Assembly (NCBI RefSeq): GCF_003751085.1
Contig: NZ_RJJY01000001.1
Location: 2,232,001-2,296,000 of the forward strand
Source: Micromonospora sp. Llam0
GTDB taxonomy: Bacteria; Actinomycetota; Actinomycetes; Mycobacteriales; Micromonosporaceae
Direction: 5' to 3'
DNA: 64,000 nucleotides
Shown: one piece after another, positions 56,605 to 64,000 of the stretch
How positions within the stretch are numbered: position 1 is the first letter of the stretch
Layout of the letters: each line of letters starts with the position of its first letter
The notes under the pieces: model-generated
Databases searched by the model: none
Seen by the model: only the letters and a program-made list of their open reading frames with translations
What the model was told of the DNA's origin: nothing
Position numbers and translations under genes: made by a program

Positions 56605-57450
56605 ATGCGGACTGTGGATCTGCATACCGTCTCCGACGTGATCGCCGCCGACGGCGACGCCTGGCGCCCCGGCGACCGCTGGCTCGCCGGCGGCAGCTAC
56701 CTGTTCTCGCAACCTCAGCCCGGGGTGCGCCGGCTGCGTGACCTGACCCGGCTGCGCTGGCCGTCGATCCGGGTCGACGACGACGGGCTGGAGATCGCCG
56801 CCACCTGCACCATCGCCGAACTCGCCCGGTTCGCCCCGCCGCCCGGCTGGAACCGGGTGACGGAGCTGGCCGCCGGCTGCTGCGACGCGTTCCTCGCCTC
56901 CCGCAAGATCTGGAACGTGGCGACCGTCGGCGGCAACATCTGCGCGGCGCTGCCGGCCGGTCCGATGACGTCACTGGCGGTGGCGACCCGGGCCGAGTAC
57001 CTGCTCACCGATCTGGCCGGCGGGCAGCGCCGGGTGCCCGCCGACGGGTTCATCCGCGACGTCGGTACGACGGTGCTCGACACCGGCGAGTACCTGCGCA
57101 GCGTCCGGCTACCGGCGGCTGCCGCCCGGGCCCGGTACGCGATGCGCCGGGCGTCGCTGTTCCGGCACGGCCGGTCGGCGGCGCTGGTCATCGGCTCGGT
57201 CGACCAGGACACCGGCGGGTGGACGATGTCGGTGACCGCGGCCACCCGCCGCCCGGTGGTGCTGTCGCTGCCGGCGGCGCCGACCGGGTCCGAGTTGCTG
57301 GACCGGGTGGACGCCGGATGCGCGGCCGCCGGCTGGGTCGACGACGTGCACGGCCTGCCGCACTGGCGGCGGCACCGCACGCTGCGGATGGCCGACCAGG
57401 TCCGGGCCGAACTGGCCGCAGCCGGCACCGACGGAGAGTGCAGCCGGTGA
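56605..57450 (+). CDS. Xanthine dehydrogenase FAD-binding subunit
   Basis: About 281 residues from ATG 56605. The FAD-binding motifs LAGGSYLFSQPQPG and ASRKIWNVATVGGNICAALP identify the CoxM/XdhB medium subunit; the C-terminal part (RRASLFRHGRSAALVIGSVD) is the CO-dehydrogenase-flavoprotein-type domain. It passes electrons from the iron-sulfur clusters to NAD. The open frame begins at 56563 but the extra 14 residues are Arg-rich and unlike the family. Its TGA overlaps the next GTG (GTGA), so it is coupled to the large subunit. Confidence 0.9.
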   Translation: MRTVDLHTVSDVIAADGDAWRPGDRWLAGGSYLFSQPQPGVRRLRDLTRLRWPSIRVDDDGLEIAATCTIAELARFAPPPGWNRVTELAAGCCDAFLASRKIWNVATVGGNICAALPAGPMTSLAVATRAEYLLTDLAGGQRRVPADGFIRDVGTTVLDTGEYLRSVRLPAAAARARYAMRRASLFRHGRSAALVIGSVDQDTGGWTMSVTAATRRPVVLSLPAAPTGSELLDRVDAGCAAAGWVDDVHGLPHWRRHRTLRMADQVRAELAAAGTDGECSR

Positions 57451-60203
57451 GCGTCGTGGTGAACGGCACCGCCGCCGCCGGGGAGCCCGCCGCCGGCCAG
57501 TGCCTGCGCACGTTCCTACGCGAGCAGGGCTGGTACGGCGTGAAGAAGGGCTGCGACGCCGGGGACTGCGGAGCGTGCACCGTGCACGTCGACGGCGTCC
57601 CGGTGCACAGCTGTGTCTACCCGGCGGTGCGGGCCGACGGCCGGTCGGTGACCACCGTCGAGGGACTGGCCGACGGCGACACACTGCACCCGGTGCAGCA
57701 GCGGTTTCTCGACGCGCAGGGATTCCAGTGCGGGTTCTGCACCGCCGGGCTGGTGATGACGGTCGCCGCGCTCGACGAGACCCAGCGCGGCGACCTGCCG
57801 CGCGCGCTGAAGGGCAACCTGTGCCGGTGCACCGGCTACCGGGCGATCCGCGACGCGCTCGACGGGGTACGGCACGTGGCCGACCCCGCCGTCGGCACCA
57901 CCGATGGCACCGACGGCGGCCCCGGCGGCCCAGCGGTCGGCGGCAACGTGGCCGCCCCGGCCGCCCGGCAGATCGTCACCGGCACCGCCCGGTTCACCTT
58001 CGACGTCGACGTTCCCGGGCTGACCCATCTGAAGCTGGTCCGCTCGACGGTGCCGCACGCACGGATCGTCGACGTCGACACCGACGACGCGATGCGGGTC
58101 CCCGGGGTGCTGGCGGTACTCACCCACCATGACTGCCCCGACCGGCGCTACTCGACGGCGCAGCATGAGAACCCGCGCGAGGACCCGGCCGACACCCGGC
58201 TCCTCGACGACGTGGTCCGCTTCGTCGGGCAGCGGGTGGCGGCGGTGGTCGCCGAGACCGAGGCGGCCGCCGAGACGGCCGCCGCCCTGGTCCGGGTCAG
58301 CTACCAGCCGCTGCCGGCGGTGTTCGACCCGGCGGCGGCGATGCTGCCGGGCGCGCCGGTCCTGCACGACCTGGATCCGGCGGTCAGCGGCATCGCCCGG
58401 CCGGCGGACAACGTGGCCGGTGAGGTGCACGGTGAGATCGGCGACGTCGACCGGGCGCTGGCCGACGCCGACGAGGTCTACACCACGACGTTTCGCACCC
58501 AACGGGTGCAGCACGCTCACCTGGAGACGCACGGGGCGGTCGCCTGGCCGGAGCCGGACGGCGGGCTGACCGTACGGTCCAGCACCCAGACGCCGTACCT
58601 GACCCGACGGGCGCTGGCCCGGCTGTTCGGCCTGCCGGCCGAGAAGGTCCGGGTGGTCGCCGGCCGGGTCGGCGGCGGATTCGGCGGCAAGCAGGAGATG
58701 CTCGTCGAGGACGTGACAGCGCTGGCCGCGCTGCGCACCGGGCGACCGGTGAAACTGGAGTTCACCAGGGCCGAACAGTTCACTGCGGCGACCACCCGGC
58801 ATCCGTTCCGGACCCGGGTGACGGTGGCGGGGCGCCGCGACGGCACGCTGACCGCGATCCGGCTGCACGTCGTCGCGGACACCGGCGCGTACGGCAACCA
58901 CGGCCCGGCGGTGCTGGCCCACGGCTGCAGCGAGTCGGTGGCCCTCTACAAGTGCCCGAACAAGCAGGTCGACGGCTGGTCGGTCTACACCAACACGGTT
59001 CCGGCCGGCGCGTTCCGCGGCTACGGACTGGGTCAGGTGTCGTTCGCGGTGGAGTCCGCCGTGGACGAGCTGGCCCGCCGGCTCGGGTTCGATCCGGTCG
59101 CGTTCCGGGCCCGCAACGTGATCGGCCCGCAGGATCCGCTGGTCACCCCGGTCGGGCACGACGACACCGTACGGGTGCACAGCTACGGCCTGGACCAGTG
59201 CCTGGAGCTGATCCAGCGGGCCCGGACCGAGACCTGGCAGGAGGATGCCGCAGCCGGCTGGCTGGTCGGCGACGGCATGGCGGTGGCGATGATCGCCACC
59301 GGACCACCGGGCGGTCACCACGGCCGGGCCCGGGTCACCCTCGACGCCGACGGCGGCTACCAGCTGGACATCGGGATGGCCGAGTTCGGCAACGGGTCGA
59401 CCACCGTGCACCGGCAGTTGGTCGCCGACGCGCTGACCACCACCGTGGACCGGGTACGGATCCGGCAGTCGGACACCGCACTGGTCGGTCACGACACGGG
59501 CGCGTTCGCCTCGACCGGCACCGTGGTGGCTGGCACCGCCGCCCAGCGCGCCGCGCTCGCGCTGCGGGACGTGCTGGTCGACGCCGCCGCACGGGCGACC
59601 GGCGTCGACCGGCGGGACTGCCGGCTGGACGGGGCGGCGGTGCGGTGCGCCGGCCGGCGGGTCGATCTGGTCGACCTGGCCCGGGCCGCGTCGGCGGCCG
59701 GCCGGCCGCTCACCGCCGACGGGCACGCCGACGGGGCGCACCGCTCGGTGGCCTTCGACGCGCACTGGTTCCGGGTGGCGGTCGACCCGGACAGCGGGGA
59801 GATCCGGATCCTGCGCAGCGTGCACAGCGCGGACGCCGGCACCGTACTCAATCCGATGCAGTGCCGGGGGCAGGTGGAGGGTGGGGTGGCGCAGGCTCTC
59901 GGTGCCGCCCTCGCCGAACATGTGGACATCGACGACCACGGTCGGGTGGTGACCGACGACTTCCGCAGCTACCACCTGCCGACCTACGCCGACGTGCCGC
60001 TCACCGAGGTGCTGTTCGCCCGCACCAGCGACCCGCTCGGGCCGGCGGGCGCGAAGTCGATGAGTGAGAGCCCGTTCAATCCGGTGGCCGCCGCGCTGGC
60101 GAACGCGTTGCGGGACGCGACCGGGATCCGCTTCACCGATCTGCCGTTCACCTCCGACCGGGTGTGGGACCGGCTGCAGCGCGGCCGGGCCGACGGCGAG
60201 TAA
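57447..60203 (+). CDS. Xanthine dehydrogenase: fused 2Fe-2S and molybdopterin subunits
   Basis: About 918 residues. The first ~150 form the 2Fe-2S subunit (Cys36, 41, 44, 56 in GCDAGDCGACTV...SC and Cys95, 98, 126, 128 in CGFCTAG...CRCTGYR). A short Gly/Thr linker leads into the molybdenum-binding subunit (GRVGGGFGGKQEMLVEDVTA, AGAFRGYGLGQVSF, RGQVEGGVAQALGAA, LGPAGAKSMSESPFNPVAA). Normally these are separate CoxS- and CoxL-type chains, so this is a fusion. The enzyme hydroxylates hypoxanthine and xanthine to urate, using Mo, Fe-S and FAD from the preceding subunit. GTG 57447 overlaps the upstream stop and has GGAG before it. Confidence 0.93.
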   Translation: MSVVVNGTAAAGEPAAGQCLRTFLREQGWYGVKKGCDAGDCGACTVHVDGVPVHSCVYPAVRADGRSVTTVEGLADGDTLHPVQQRFLDAQGFQCGFCTAGLVMTVAALDETQRGDLPRALKGNLCRCTGYRAIRDALDGVRHVADPAVGTTDGTDGGPGGPAVGGNVAAPAARQIVTGTARFTFDVDVPGLTHLKLVRSTVPHARIVDVDTDDAMRVPGVLAVLTHHDCPDRRYSTAQHENPREDPADTRLLDDVVRFVGQRVAAVVAETEAAAETAAALVRVSYQPLPAVFDPAAAMLPGAPVLHDLDPAVSGIARPADNVAGEVHGEIGDVDRALADADEVYTTTFRTQRVQHAHLETHGAVAWPEPDGGLTVRSSTQTPYLTRRALARLFGLPAEKVRVVAGRVGGGFGGKQEMLVEDVTALAALRTGRPVKLEFTRAEQFTAATTRHPFRTRVTVAGRRDGTLTAIRLHVVADTGAYGNHGPAVLAHGCSESVALYKCPNKQVDGWSVYTNTVPAGAFRGYGLGQVSFAVESAVDELARRLGFDPVAFRARNVIGPQDPLVTPVGHDDTVRVHSYGLDQCLELIQRARTETWQEDAAAGWLVGDGMAVAMIATGPPGGHHGRARVTLDADGGYQLDIGMAEFGNGSTTVHRQLVADALTTTVDRVRIRQSDTALVGHDTGAFASTGTVVAGTAAQRAALALRDVLVDAAARATGVDRRDCRLDGAAVRCAGRRVDLVDLARAASAAGRPLTADGHADGAHRSVAFDAHWFRVAVDPDSGEIRILRSVHSADAGTVLNPMQCRGQVEGGVAQALGAALAEHVDIDDHGRVVTDDFRSYHLPTYADVPLTEVLFARTSDPLGPAGAKSMSESPFNPVAAALANALRDATGIRFTDLPFTSDRVWDRLQRGRADGE

Positions 60204-60243
60204 CGACATCGGCGAGTAACGACTGAAGGAAGAATAGATTCGT

Positions 60244-61347
60244 ATGGTGGCTGTTTCGTTGGCGGAGATCGTTCGGGCGCCGAAGGTGTTGCTGCACGAC
60301 CATCTGGATGGTGGGTTGCGGCCGGCGACGGTGGTGGAGTTGGCGGACGAGGTGGGTCATGTGCTGCCGGTGACGGATCCGTCGGAGTTGGGTCGGTGGT
60401 TCGTGTCGGCGGCGGATTCGGGGTCGTTGGAGCGTTATCTGGAGACGTTTGCGCACACGGTGGCGGTGATGCAGACGGAGGCGGGGTTGTTCCGGGTGGC
60501 GGCGGAGTGTGCGGTGGATCTGGCGGCGGACGGGGTGGTGTACGCGGAGGTGCGGTTCGCGCCGGAGCAGCATCTGTCCCGGGGGTTGGGGTTGGGTCAG
60601 GTGGTGGAGGCGGTGTTGGCGGGGTTCGCGGCGGGGTGTGCGGAGGCGGCCCGGGCGGGTCGGGTGATCCGGGTGGGGACGTTGTTGACGGCGATGCGGC
60701 ATGCGGCGCGGTCGCAGGAGATCGCGGAGTTGGCGGTGCGGTACCGGGATGTGGGGGTGGTGGGGTTCGATATCGCGGGTGCGGAGGCGGGTTTTCCGCC
60801 GACGCGGCATCTGGACGCGTTCGAGTTTCTGCAGCGGGAGAATTTTCATTTCACGATTCATGCGGGTGAGGCGTTCGGGTTGCCGTCGATCTGGCAGGCG
60901 ATTCAGTGGTGTGGTGCGGATCGGTTGGGGCATGGGGTGCGGATCGTGGATGACATCGAGGTGGGTGGGGGTGGGGTGCGGTTGGGGCGGTTGGCGTCGT
61001 ATGTGCGGGACAAGCGGATTCCGTTGGAGTTGTGTCCGTCGTCGAATGTGCAGACGGGTGCGGTGGGTTCGATCGGTGAGCATCCGGTGGGGTTGTTGCG
61101 TGATCTGCGGTTTCGGGTGACGGTGAACACGGACAACCGGTTGATGAGTGGGACGTCGATGTCGCGGGAGATGTGGTTGTTGGTGGAGGCGTTCGGGTGG
61201 GGGTGGTCGGAGTTGCGGTGGTTGACGGTGAACGCGATGAAGAGTGCGTTCATCCCGTTCGACGAGCGGCTGGCGGTCATCGACGACGTCATCAAGCCCG
61301 CGTACCGGCCCCTCGTCGAGAACGAGGAGGTCGACCGTGTCGGTTGA
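60244..61347 (+). CDS. add: Adenosine deaminase, with skewed codon usage
   Basis: 367 residues. The metal and catalytic motifs are [10 protein letters not shown] (His-x-His), FTIHAGE with the catalytic Glu, LGHGVRI and [11 protein letters not shown]. It converts adenosine to inosine, feeding the purine path upstream of xanthine. From 60244 to about 61245 the gene uses G/T-rich codons (TTG, GTG, GGG) and few C: the 60 bases at 60961-61020 hold 34 G, 14 T, 7 C and 5 A. The last ~100 bases revert to the C-ending codons of the neighbours. ATG 60244 follows GAAGGAAG. The stop overlaps the next gene by 11 bases. Confidence 0.93.
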   Translation: MVAVSLAEIVRAPKVLLHDHLDGGLRPATVVELADEVGHVLPVTDPSELGRWFVSAADSGSLERYLETFAHTVAVMQTEAGLFRVAAECAVDLAADGVVYAEVRFAPEQHLSRGLGLGQVVEAVLAGFAAGCAEAARAGRVIRVGTLLTAMRHAARSQEIAELAVRYRDVGVVGFDIAGAEAGFPPTRHLDAFEFLQRENFHFTIHAGEAFGLPSIWQAIQWCGADRLGHGVRIVDDIEVGGGGVRLGRLASYVRDKRIPLELCPSSNVQTGAVGSIGEHPVGLLRDLRFRVTVNTDNRLMSGTSMSREMWLLVEAFGWGWSELRWLTVNAMKSAFIPFDERLAVIDDVIKPAYRPLVENEEVDRVG

Positions 61348-62032
61348 CGCCCAACCCCGCCGGTGCGGCGGTGCGACCGCCGGCCGGTGGGGCGCCATCC
61401 CACACCGCAGGCTGCTCGACGCGGTCGCCGCAGCGGTCCCGGCCGACCGGCTACCCAGAGTGGAAACCGCCACCGTGACCCATCTGCTGCGGCCGGTGCC
61501 CTGGCAGCGGCGCTCCGGGCTGGTCAGTCTGGTCAGCACCGCCTACCCGGCGCTCGCCCACCGGGTCGCCACCGTGGTCGACGGTGAGTTCCCCGGGGTA
61601 CGGATCGCCACCACCGCTCGGATGAGCGGACGCGACGACCGGGACCGGTTCGACGTACTCGTCCCCAGCGGTCGGGCCGACGAGGTGCTCGGCTGGCTCG
61701 CGCGGCTGTGGCAGACGGCCGCCGAGCAGGTCGGCCCGCACGCCCGGCCGGGTCTGCGTACGCCGGCCGCCCGGACGATGTGGCGGGCGGCGCTGCTGGT
61801 CGCCAACGGCTCCCGCCGTCGCAGCCAGGTCCGGGTCCGGGTGCCGGATCCGGCTGCGTTGACCGCGCTGACCCAGGCGGGTGACGCGCTCGGTCTGGCC
61901 GTGCACCAGCACGTGCGGCGGGGTAACTCCTACTTCGTCACGGTGGACGATCCGGCCCAGTCGGTCCAGTTGCTCCGGATCGTCGGCGCCGGGCCGCACG
62001 CCGAGGCATGGGTGCGCGACACCGCTGCCTGA
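61337..62032 (+). CDS. WhiA-like LAGLIDADG-domain protein lacking the HTH
   Basis: About 231 residues from GTG 61337, with GAGGAGG 6 bases before it; it overlaps add by 11 bases. Residues ~145-222 ([58 protein letters not shown]) resemble the LAGLIDADG-like half of WhiA, where GAFLAHGS and similar strands occur. An earlier copy-like segment ([20 protein letters not shown]) may be the other half. WhiA's C-terminal helix-turn-helix is absent. The relation is inferred from motif order, not alignment. A regulatory or nucleic-acid-binding role is plausible. Confidence 0.6.
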   Translation: MSVDAQPRRCGGATAGRWGAIPHRRLLDAVAAAVPADRLPRVETATVTHLLRPVPWQRRSGLVSLVSTAYPALAHRVATVVDGEFPGVRIATTARMSGRDDRDRFDVLVPSGRADEVLGWLARLWQTAAEQVGPHARPGLRTPAARTMWRAALLVANGSRRRSQVRVRVPDPAALTALTQAGDALGLAVHQHVRRGNSYFVTVDDPAQSVQLLRIVGAGPHAEAWVRDTAA

Positions 62033-62116
62033 CCGGTCGACCGCGCGGACAGGTCCGTAGGGCTCCCCGGGCCCGTGTCGCTTACCCAGCGCAGCCGTAG
62101 TATCACTCCGAGTCGC

Positions 62117-62122
62117 TATGAT
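62117..62122 (+). promoter_or_regulatory. Possible -10 element
   Basis: TATGAT stands alone in GC-rich sequence 29 bases before ATG 62151. It overlaps an in-frame ATG (62118) that lacks a ribosome binding site, which favours a promoter role here and a start at 62151. No good -35 was found. Confidence 0.35.
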
Positions 62123-62150
62123 CCTCGGCAAACGCAGGGCGGGAGGCCGA

Positions 62151-63230
62151 ATGCGACCGGTAGATCCGTACCAGCTCGTCGAGATGCTGGGATCGTGTCC
62201 GGCGGGCAGCGTCTGGTCGGCTGTGGAACCCCACGGCGAGCAGATCACCGTGGCGATCCTCGACGCCGACGTGGCCGCCGACGACCGGTGGCGGAAGGCG
62301 TTCTCCTCGGCCGCCGAGGCGCTGGCCGACCCGGCGGCGGGAGCGCCGACCTTCCGATACGCGAACTTCACCGCCCGGGTGCCCTGGGTAGCCTGCGGTG
62401 CCGGGCCCGGCGAAGGGGCGGAGCGAATCTTCCTCGCCCTCGGCCAGGACTACCGACCGGCGTACCCTCCGGTGCCCCGGTTCGCCCCGTCCGAACCACC
62501 GCGCGGACGCGTACCGCGCCCGCTGCTGGCCGGGGCGGCGGTGGTGGCGGTCCTGCTGGCCGGCGCTGCCGTCATCTGGTGGCCGGACCGGTCCGACGAG
62601 TCACCACCGCTGTCGGGGGCGAGCGCGACGCCGAGCCGGGCGGTCGACACCCCGCCGGGCGGTATTCCGCAGGACGGCACGCCGCCGCTGGCCACCCCGA
62701 ATCAGCCCGGGTTGGAGCCACCGGCGGAGAGCTCCTGGCGGACCGACTGGCCCCAGTTCACCCCGGCGGACACGGTCCGCACCTACACCGACCTGGCCGA
62801 CGTTGGTCTGGTCCTCAAGGTGCCGTGGAGCTGGGACTGCTCCCCCGTCCCGGACGACCGGGACCCGCAGACCCGCCGCCTGCGGTGCAGCGGCACGTTC
62901 GGCGAGCAGCAGCAGAAGGTCGGTGGCGAGGTCGTGGTCCGGCCCTGTCCACAGCGGTGCACCCCGGACCGGCAGGCGACGATGCGCCAGGCCGAGGAGG
63001 CGTGGAGCCAGCAATGGCTGCAGGCAGGCATCGCGACCGCGTACGCCGAGATCAGCACGCTGCAGGTCGACGGTGAGCGGCGGCACGGGCTGGTGATGGT
63101 CGCCTACTGGCGCGGCGGGCAGGACGGGTCGATCGACCGGCAGCTGGTGCTACGGATGACCGGGCCGGCCGACGGGGCCAGCCCGCTGCGCATGATCGCG
63201 AACTATCTTCGCAGTTCGCTGCTGCTGTAG
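62151..63230 (+). CDS. Membrane protein with degenerate kinase-like N-lobe
   Basis: About 359 residues from ATG 62151 after GGAGG. The first ~90 residues echo the N-lobe of actinomycete Ser/Thr kinases (VDPYQLVEMLGSCPAGSVWS, then EQITVAILDADVAADDRWRK) but lack the Gly-rich loop and the VAVK lysine, so no kinase activity is expected. A transmembrane helix (LLAGAAVVAVLLAGAAVIWW) follows, then a Pro/Ser linker and an exported domain with five Cys (DCSPV, RCSGTF, RPCPQRCTP). It probably acts as a sensor or scaffold. The gene is monocistronic between the WhiA-like gene and the convergent glycosyltransferase. Confidence 0.75.
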   Translation: MRPVDPYQLVEMLGSCPAGSVWSAVEPHGEQITVAILDADVAADDRWRKAFSSAAEALADPAAGAPTFRYANFTARVPWVACGAGPGEGAERIFLALGQDYRPAYPPVPRFAPSEPPRGRVPRPLLAGAAVVAVLLAGAAVIWWPDRSDESPPLSGASATPSRAVDTPPGGIPQDGTPPLATPNQPGLEPPAESSWRTDWPQFTPADTVRTYTDLADVGLVLKVPWSWDCSPVPDDRDPQTRRLRCSGTFGEQQQKVGGEVVVRPCPQRCTPDRQATMRQAEEAWSQQWLQAGIATAYAEISTLQVDGERRHGLVMVAYWRGGQDGSIDRQLVLRMTGPADGASPLRMIANYLRSSLLL

Positions 63231-63249
63231 TCGGCTGGCGGCGGTGCCG

Positions 63250-64000
63250 TCAACGACACTCGGCTTCGATCCAGTCGGCGAGTTTCGCGGCGAACTCGGC
63301 CGCGGCGAACGACTTGGCGTGTGCCTGGATGCCGGCGGCGTCGAGCTGGTCGAGCCGACGCAGCAGGGGGACGTAGTCGTCGGCCCGGGTCGAGTCGACG
63401 AGGTGTCCGGTCTCGCCGTCGACGACGGTCTCCAGCAGTCCACCACGACGCAGCCCGAGGACCGGCGTGCCACAGGCCTGGGCCTCGACCGGGATGATGC
63501 CGAAGTCCTCGTGCACCGGGAAGAGCAGTGCTCGGGCCCCCCGGTAGAGCTGCCGCAGCCGGGCCCGGTCCGGACGTACCTCGAAGGTCACCTCGGCGCC
63601 GACCCGGTCGGCGTGCCGGCGCAGATTGGCCTCCTGGGGCCCGGAGCCGGCGATGACCACCGGCATCCGGGCGGCCGCGGCGATCGAGATGATCAGATCG
63701 AAGTTCTTGTACGGGATCCAGCGCCCCACCCCGAGCAGGTAGTCGCGTTGCGCGACGGGGTCGTCCGGCTGGGCCGTGGCGAAGTAGTCGACGTCGACCG
63801 GCGGATGGATGACCACCGCGTCGCGGTGCCAGAACCGCCGGATCCTGTCCCGCACCTCGCGGGAGTTCGCGGCGTAGCTGGCCACGTGCCGGCTGAGCCG
63901 CACGTCCACCGCCTGCAGTGCGCGCCGGGGCAGGGCGAGCAGCCGACCGGAGCCACGGCCGTCGTAGTCAGGGCTCCACACGTAGCGGGCCGGCGAGTGA
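63250..64000 (-). CDS. Glycosyltransferase family 4-like protein, cut by the window edge
   Basis: The reverse strand is open from the edge to 63250, giving about 250 residues that begin HSPARYVWSPDYDGRGS. The C-terminal GT-B half is clear: DYLLGVGRWIPYKNFDLIIS, VVIAGSGPQEANLRRHA, ARALLFPVHEDFGIIPVEAQ with the E-x7-E-type donor site, and CGTPVLGLRRGGLLETVVDG. It transfers a sugar from a nucleotide donor, probably onto a glycan or lipid precursor. The N-terminal acceptor half lies beyond the window, so the true start is not visible; GTG 63981 is an internal codon and not the start. Confidence 0.88.
   Translation of the reverse strand, partial: HSPARYVWSPDYDGRGSGRLLALPRRALQAVDVRLSRHVASYAANSREVRDRIRRFWHRDAVVIHPPVDVDYFATAQPDDPVAQRDYLLGVGRWIPYKNFDLIISIAAAARMPVVIAGSGPQEANLRRHADRVGAEVTFEVRPDRARLRQLYRGARALLFPVHEDFGIIPVEAQACGTPVLGLRRGGLLETVVDGETGHLVDSTRADDYVPLLRRLDQLDAAGIQAHAKSFAAAEFAAKLADWIEAECR

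Noticed and set aside
57516..60209. An 897-codon minus-strand open frame opposite the xanthine dehydrogenase fusion
   Set aside because: It is a shadow of the Fe-S/molybdenum subunit, whose motifs are all on the plus strand. There is no independent ribosome binding site or family similarity.
63981..64000. GTG 63981 as the start of the final glycosyltransferase
   Set aside because: The frame continues upstream without a stop as HSPARY, typical of the family interior, so the gene simply runs off the window.

Overview
The window is GC-rich DNA with dense C/G-ending codons, GTG starts and purine-rich ribosome binding sites. Together with an XRE/DUF5753 plus DUF397 pair, an actinobacterial type VII (ESX) secretion locus and a PucR-controlled urate operon, this points to an actinomycete, most likely of the family Micromonosporaceae. 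No rRNA, tRNA, CRISPR array or intact transposase was seen.

Layout. (1) 1-5.9 kb is an accessory edge: small hypotheticals, an XRE/DUF397 pair, a membrane protein, an AbiEi-like/DUF559 protein, two decayed genes (a DUF433-type protein broken by an in-frame stop and a remnant carrying the start of a BREX/Pgl kinase PglW) and three copies of a ~63-bp dispersed repeat. (2) 5.9-9.3 kb is one large secreted subtilase. (3) 9.5-40.5 kb is an unusual type VII secretion locus. It holds EccB, EccC and EccD, three WXG100-like or small helical proteins and a YbaB-like protein. It also holds an EccA-like protein with two AAA+ modules behind a parallel beta-helix, a 985-residue coiled-coil candidate substrate, and a 2949-residue candidate effector with a metzincin motif. 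A mycosin homologue that has lost catalytic His and Ser faces a paralogous LysM-like membrane protein, next to an ECF sigma factor and an 844-residue relative of the giant protein's C-terminus. No EccE was found. (4) 40.7-44.5 kb has a lipid-linked sugar glycosyltransferase pair and a secreted lysozyme-like protein. (5) 44.5-60.2 kb is a near-complete purine catabolic regulon: xanthine dehydrogenase with its maturation proteins, 8-oxoguanine deaminase, uricase, a UraD-UraH fusion, allantoinase and allantoicase. Malate synthase and a DUF6986 aldolase-like protein sit within the same operon and could dispose of the glyoxylate released from ureidoglycolate. PucR lies between the two halves, and a shared 16-bp dyad sits in both divergent promoter regions. 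(6) 60.2-64 kb has an adenosine deaminase with strikingly skewed base composition, a WhiA-like LAGLIDADG-domain protein, a membrane protein with a degenerate kinase N-lobe, and a glycosyltransferase cut by the window edge.

How it works together. In the ESX locus the EccC/EccD/EccB core would export small WXG100 partners and probably the 985- and 2949-residue proteins, with the beta-helix/AAA+ protein as the likely cytosolic chaperone ATPase. Loss of both mycosin catalytic residues suggests a structural rather than proteolytic role for that component. In the purine regulon, adenosine, hypoxanthine/xanthine and 8-oxoguanine converge on urate, which is taken through allantoin and allantoate to ureidoglycolate and glyoxylate, then to malate.
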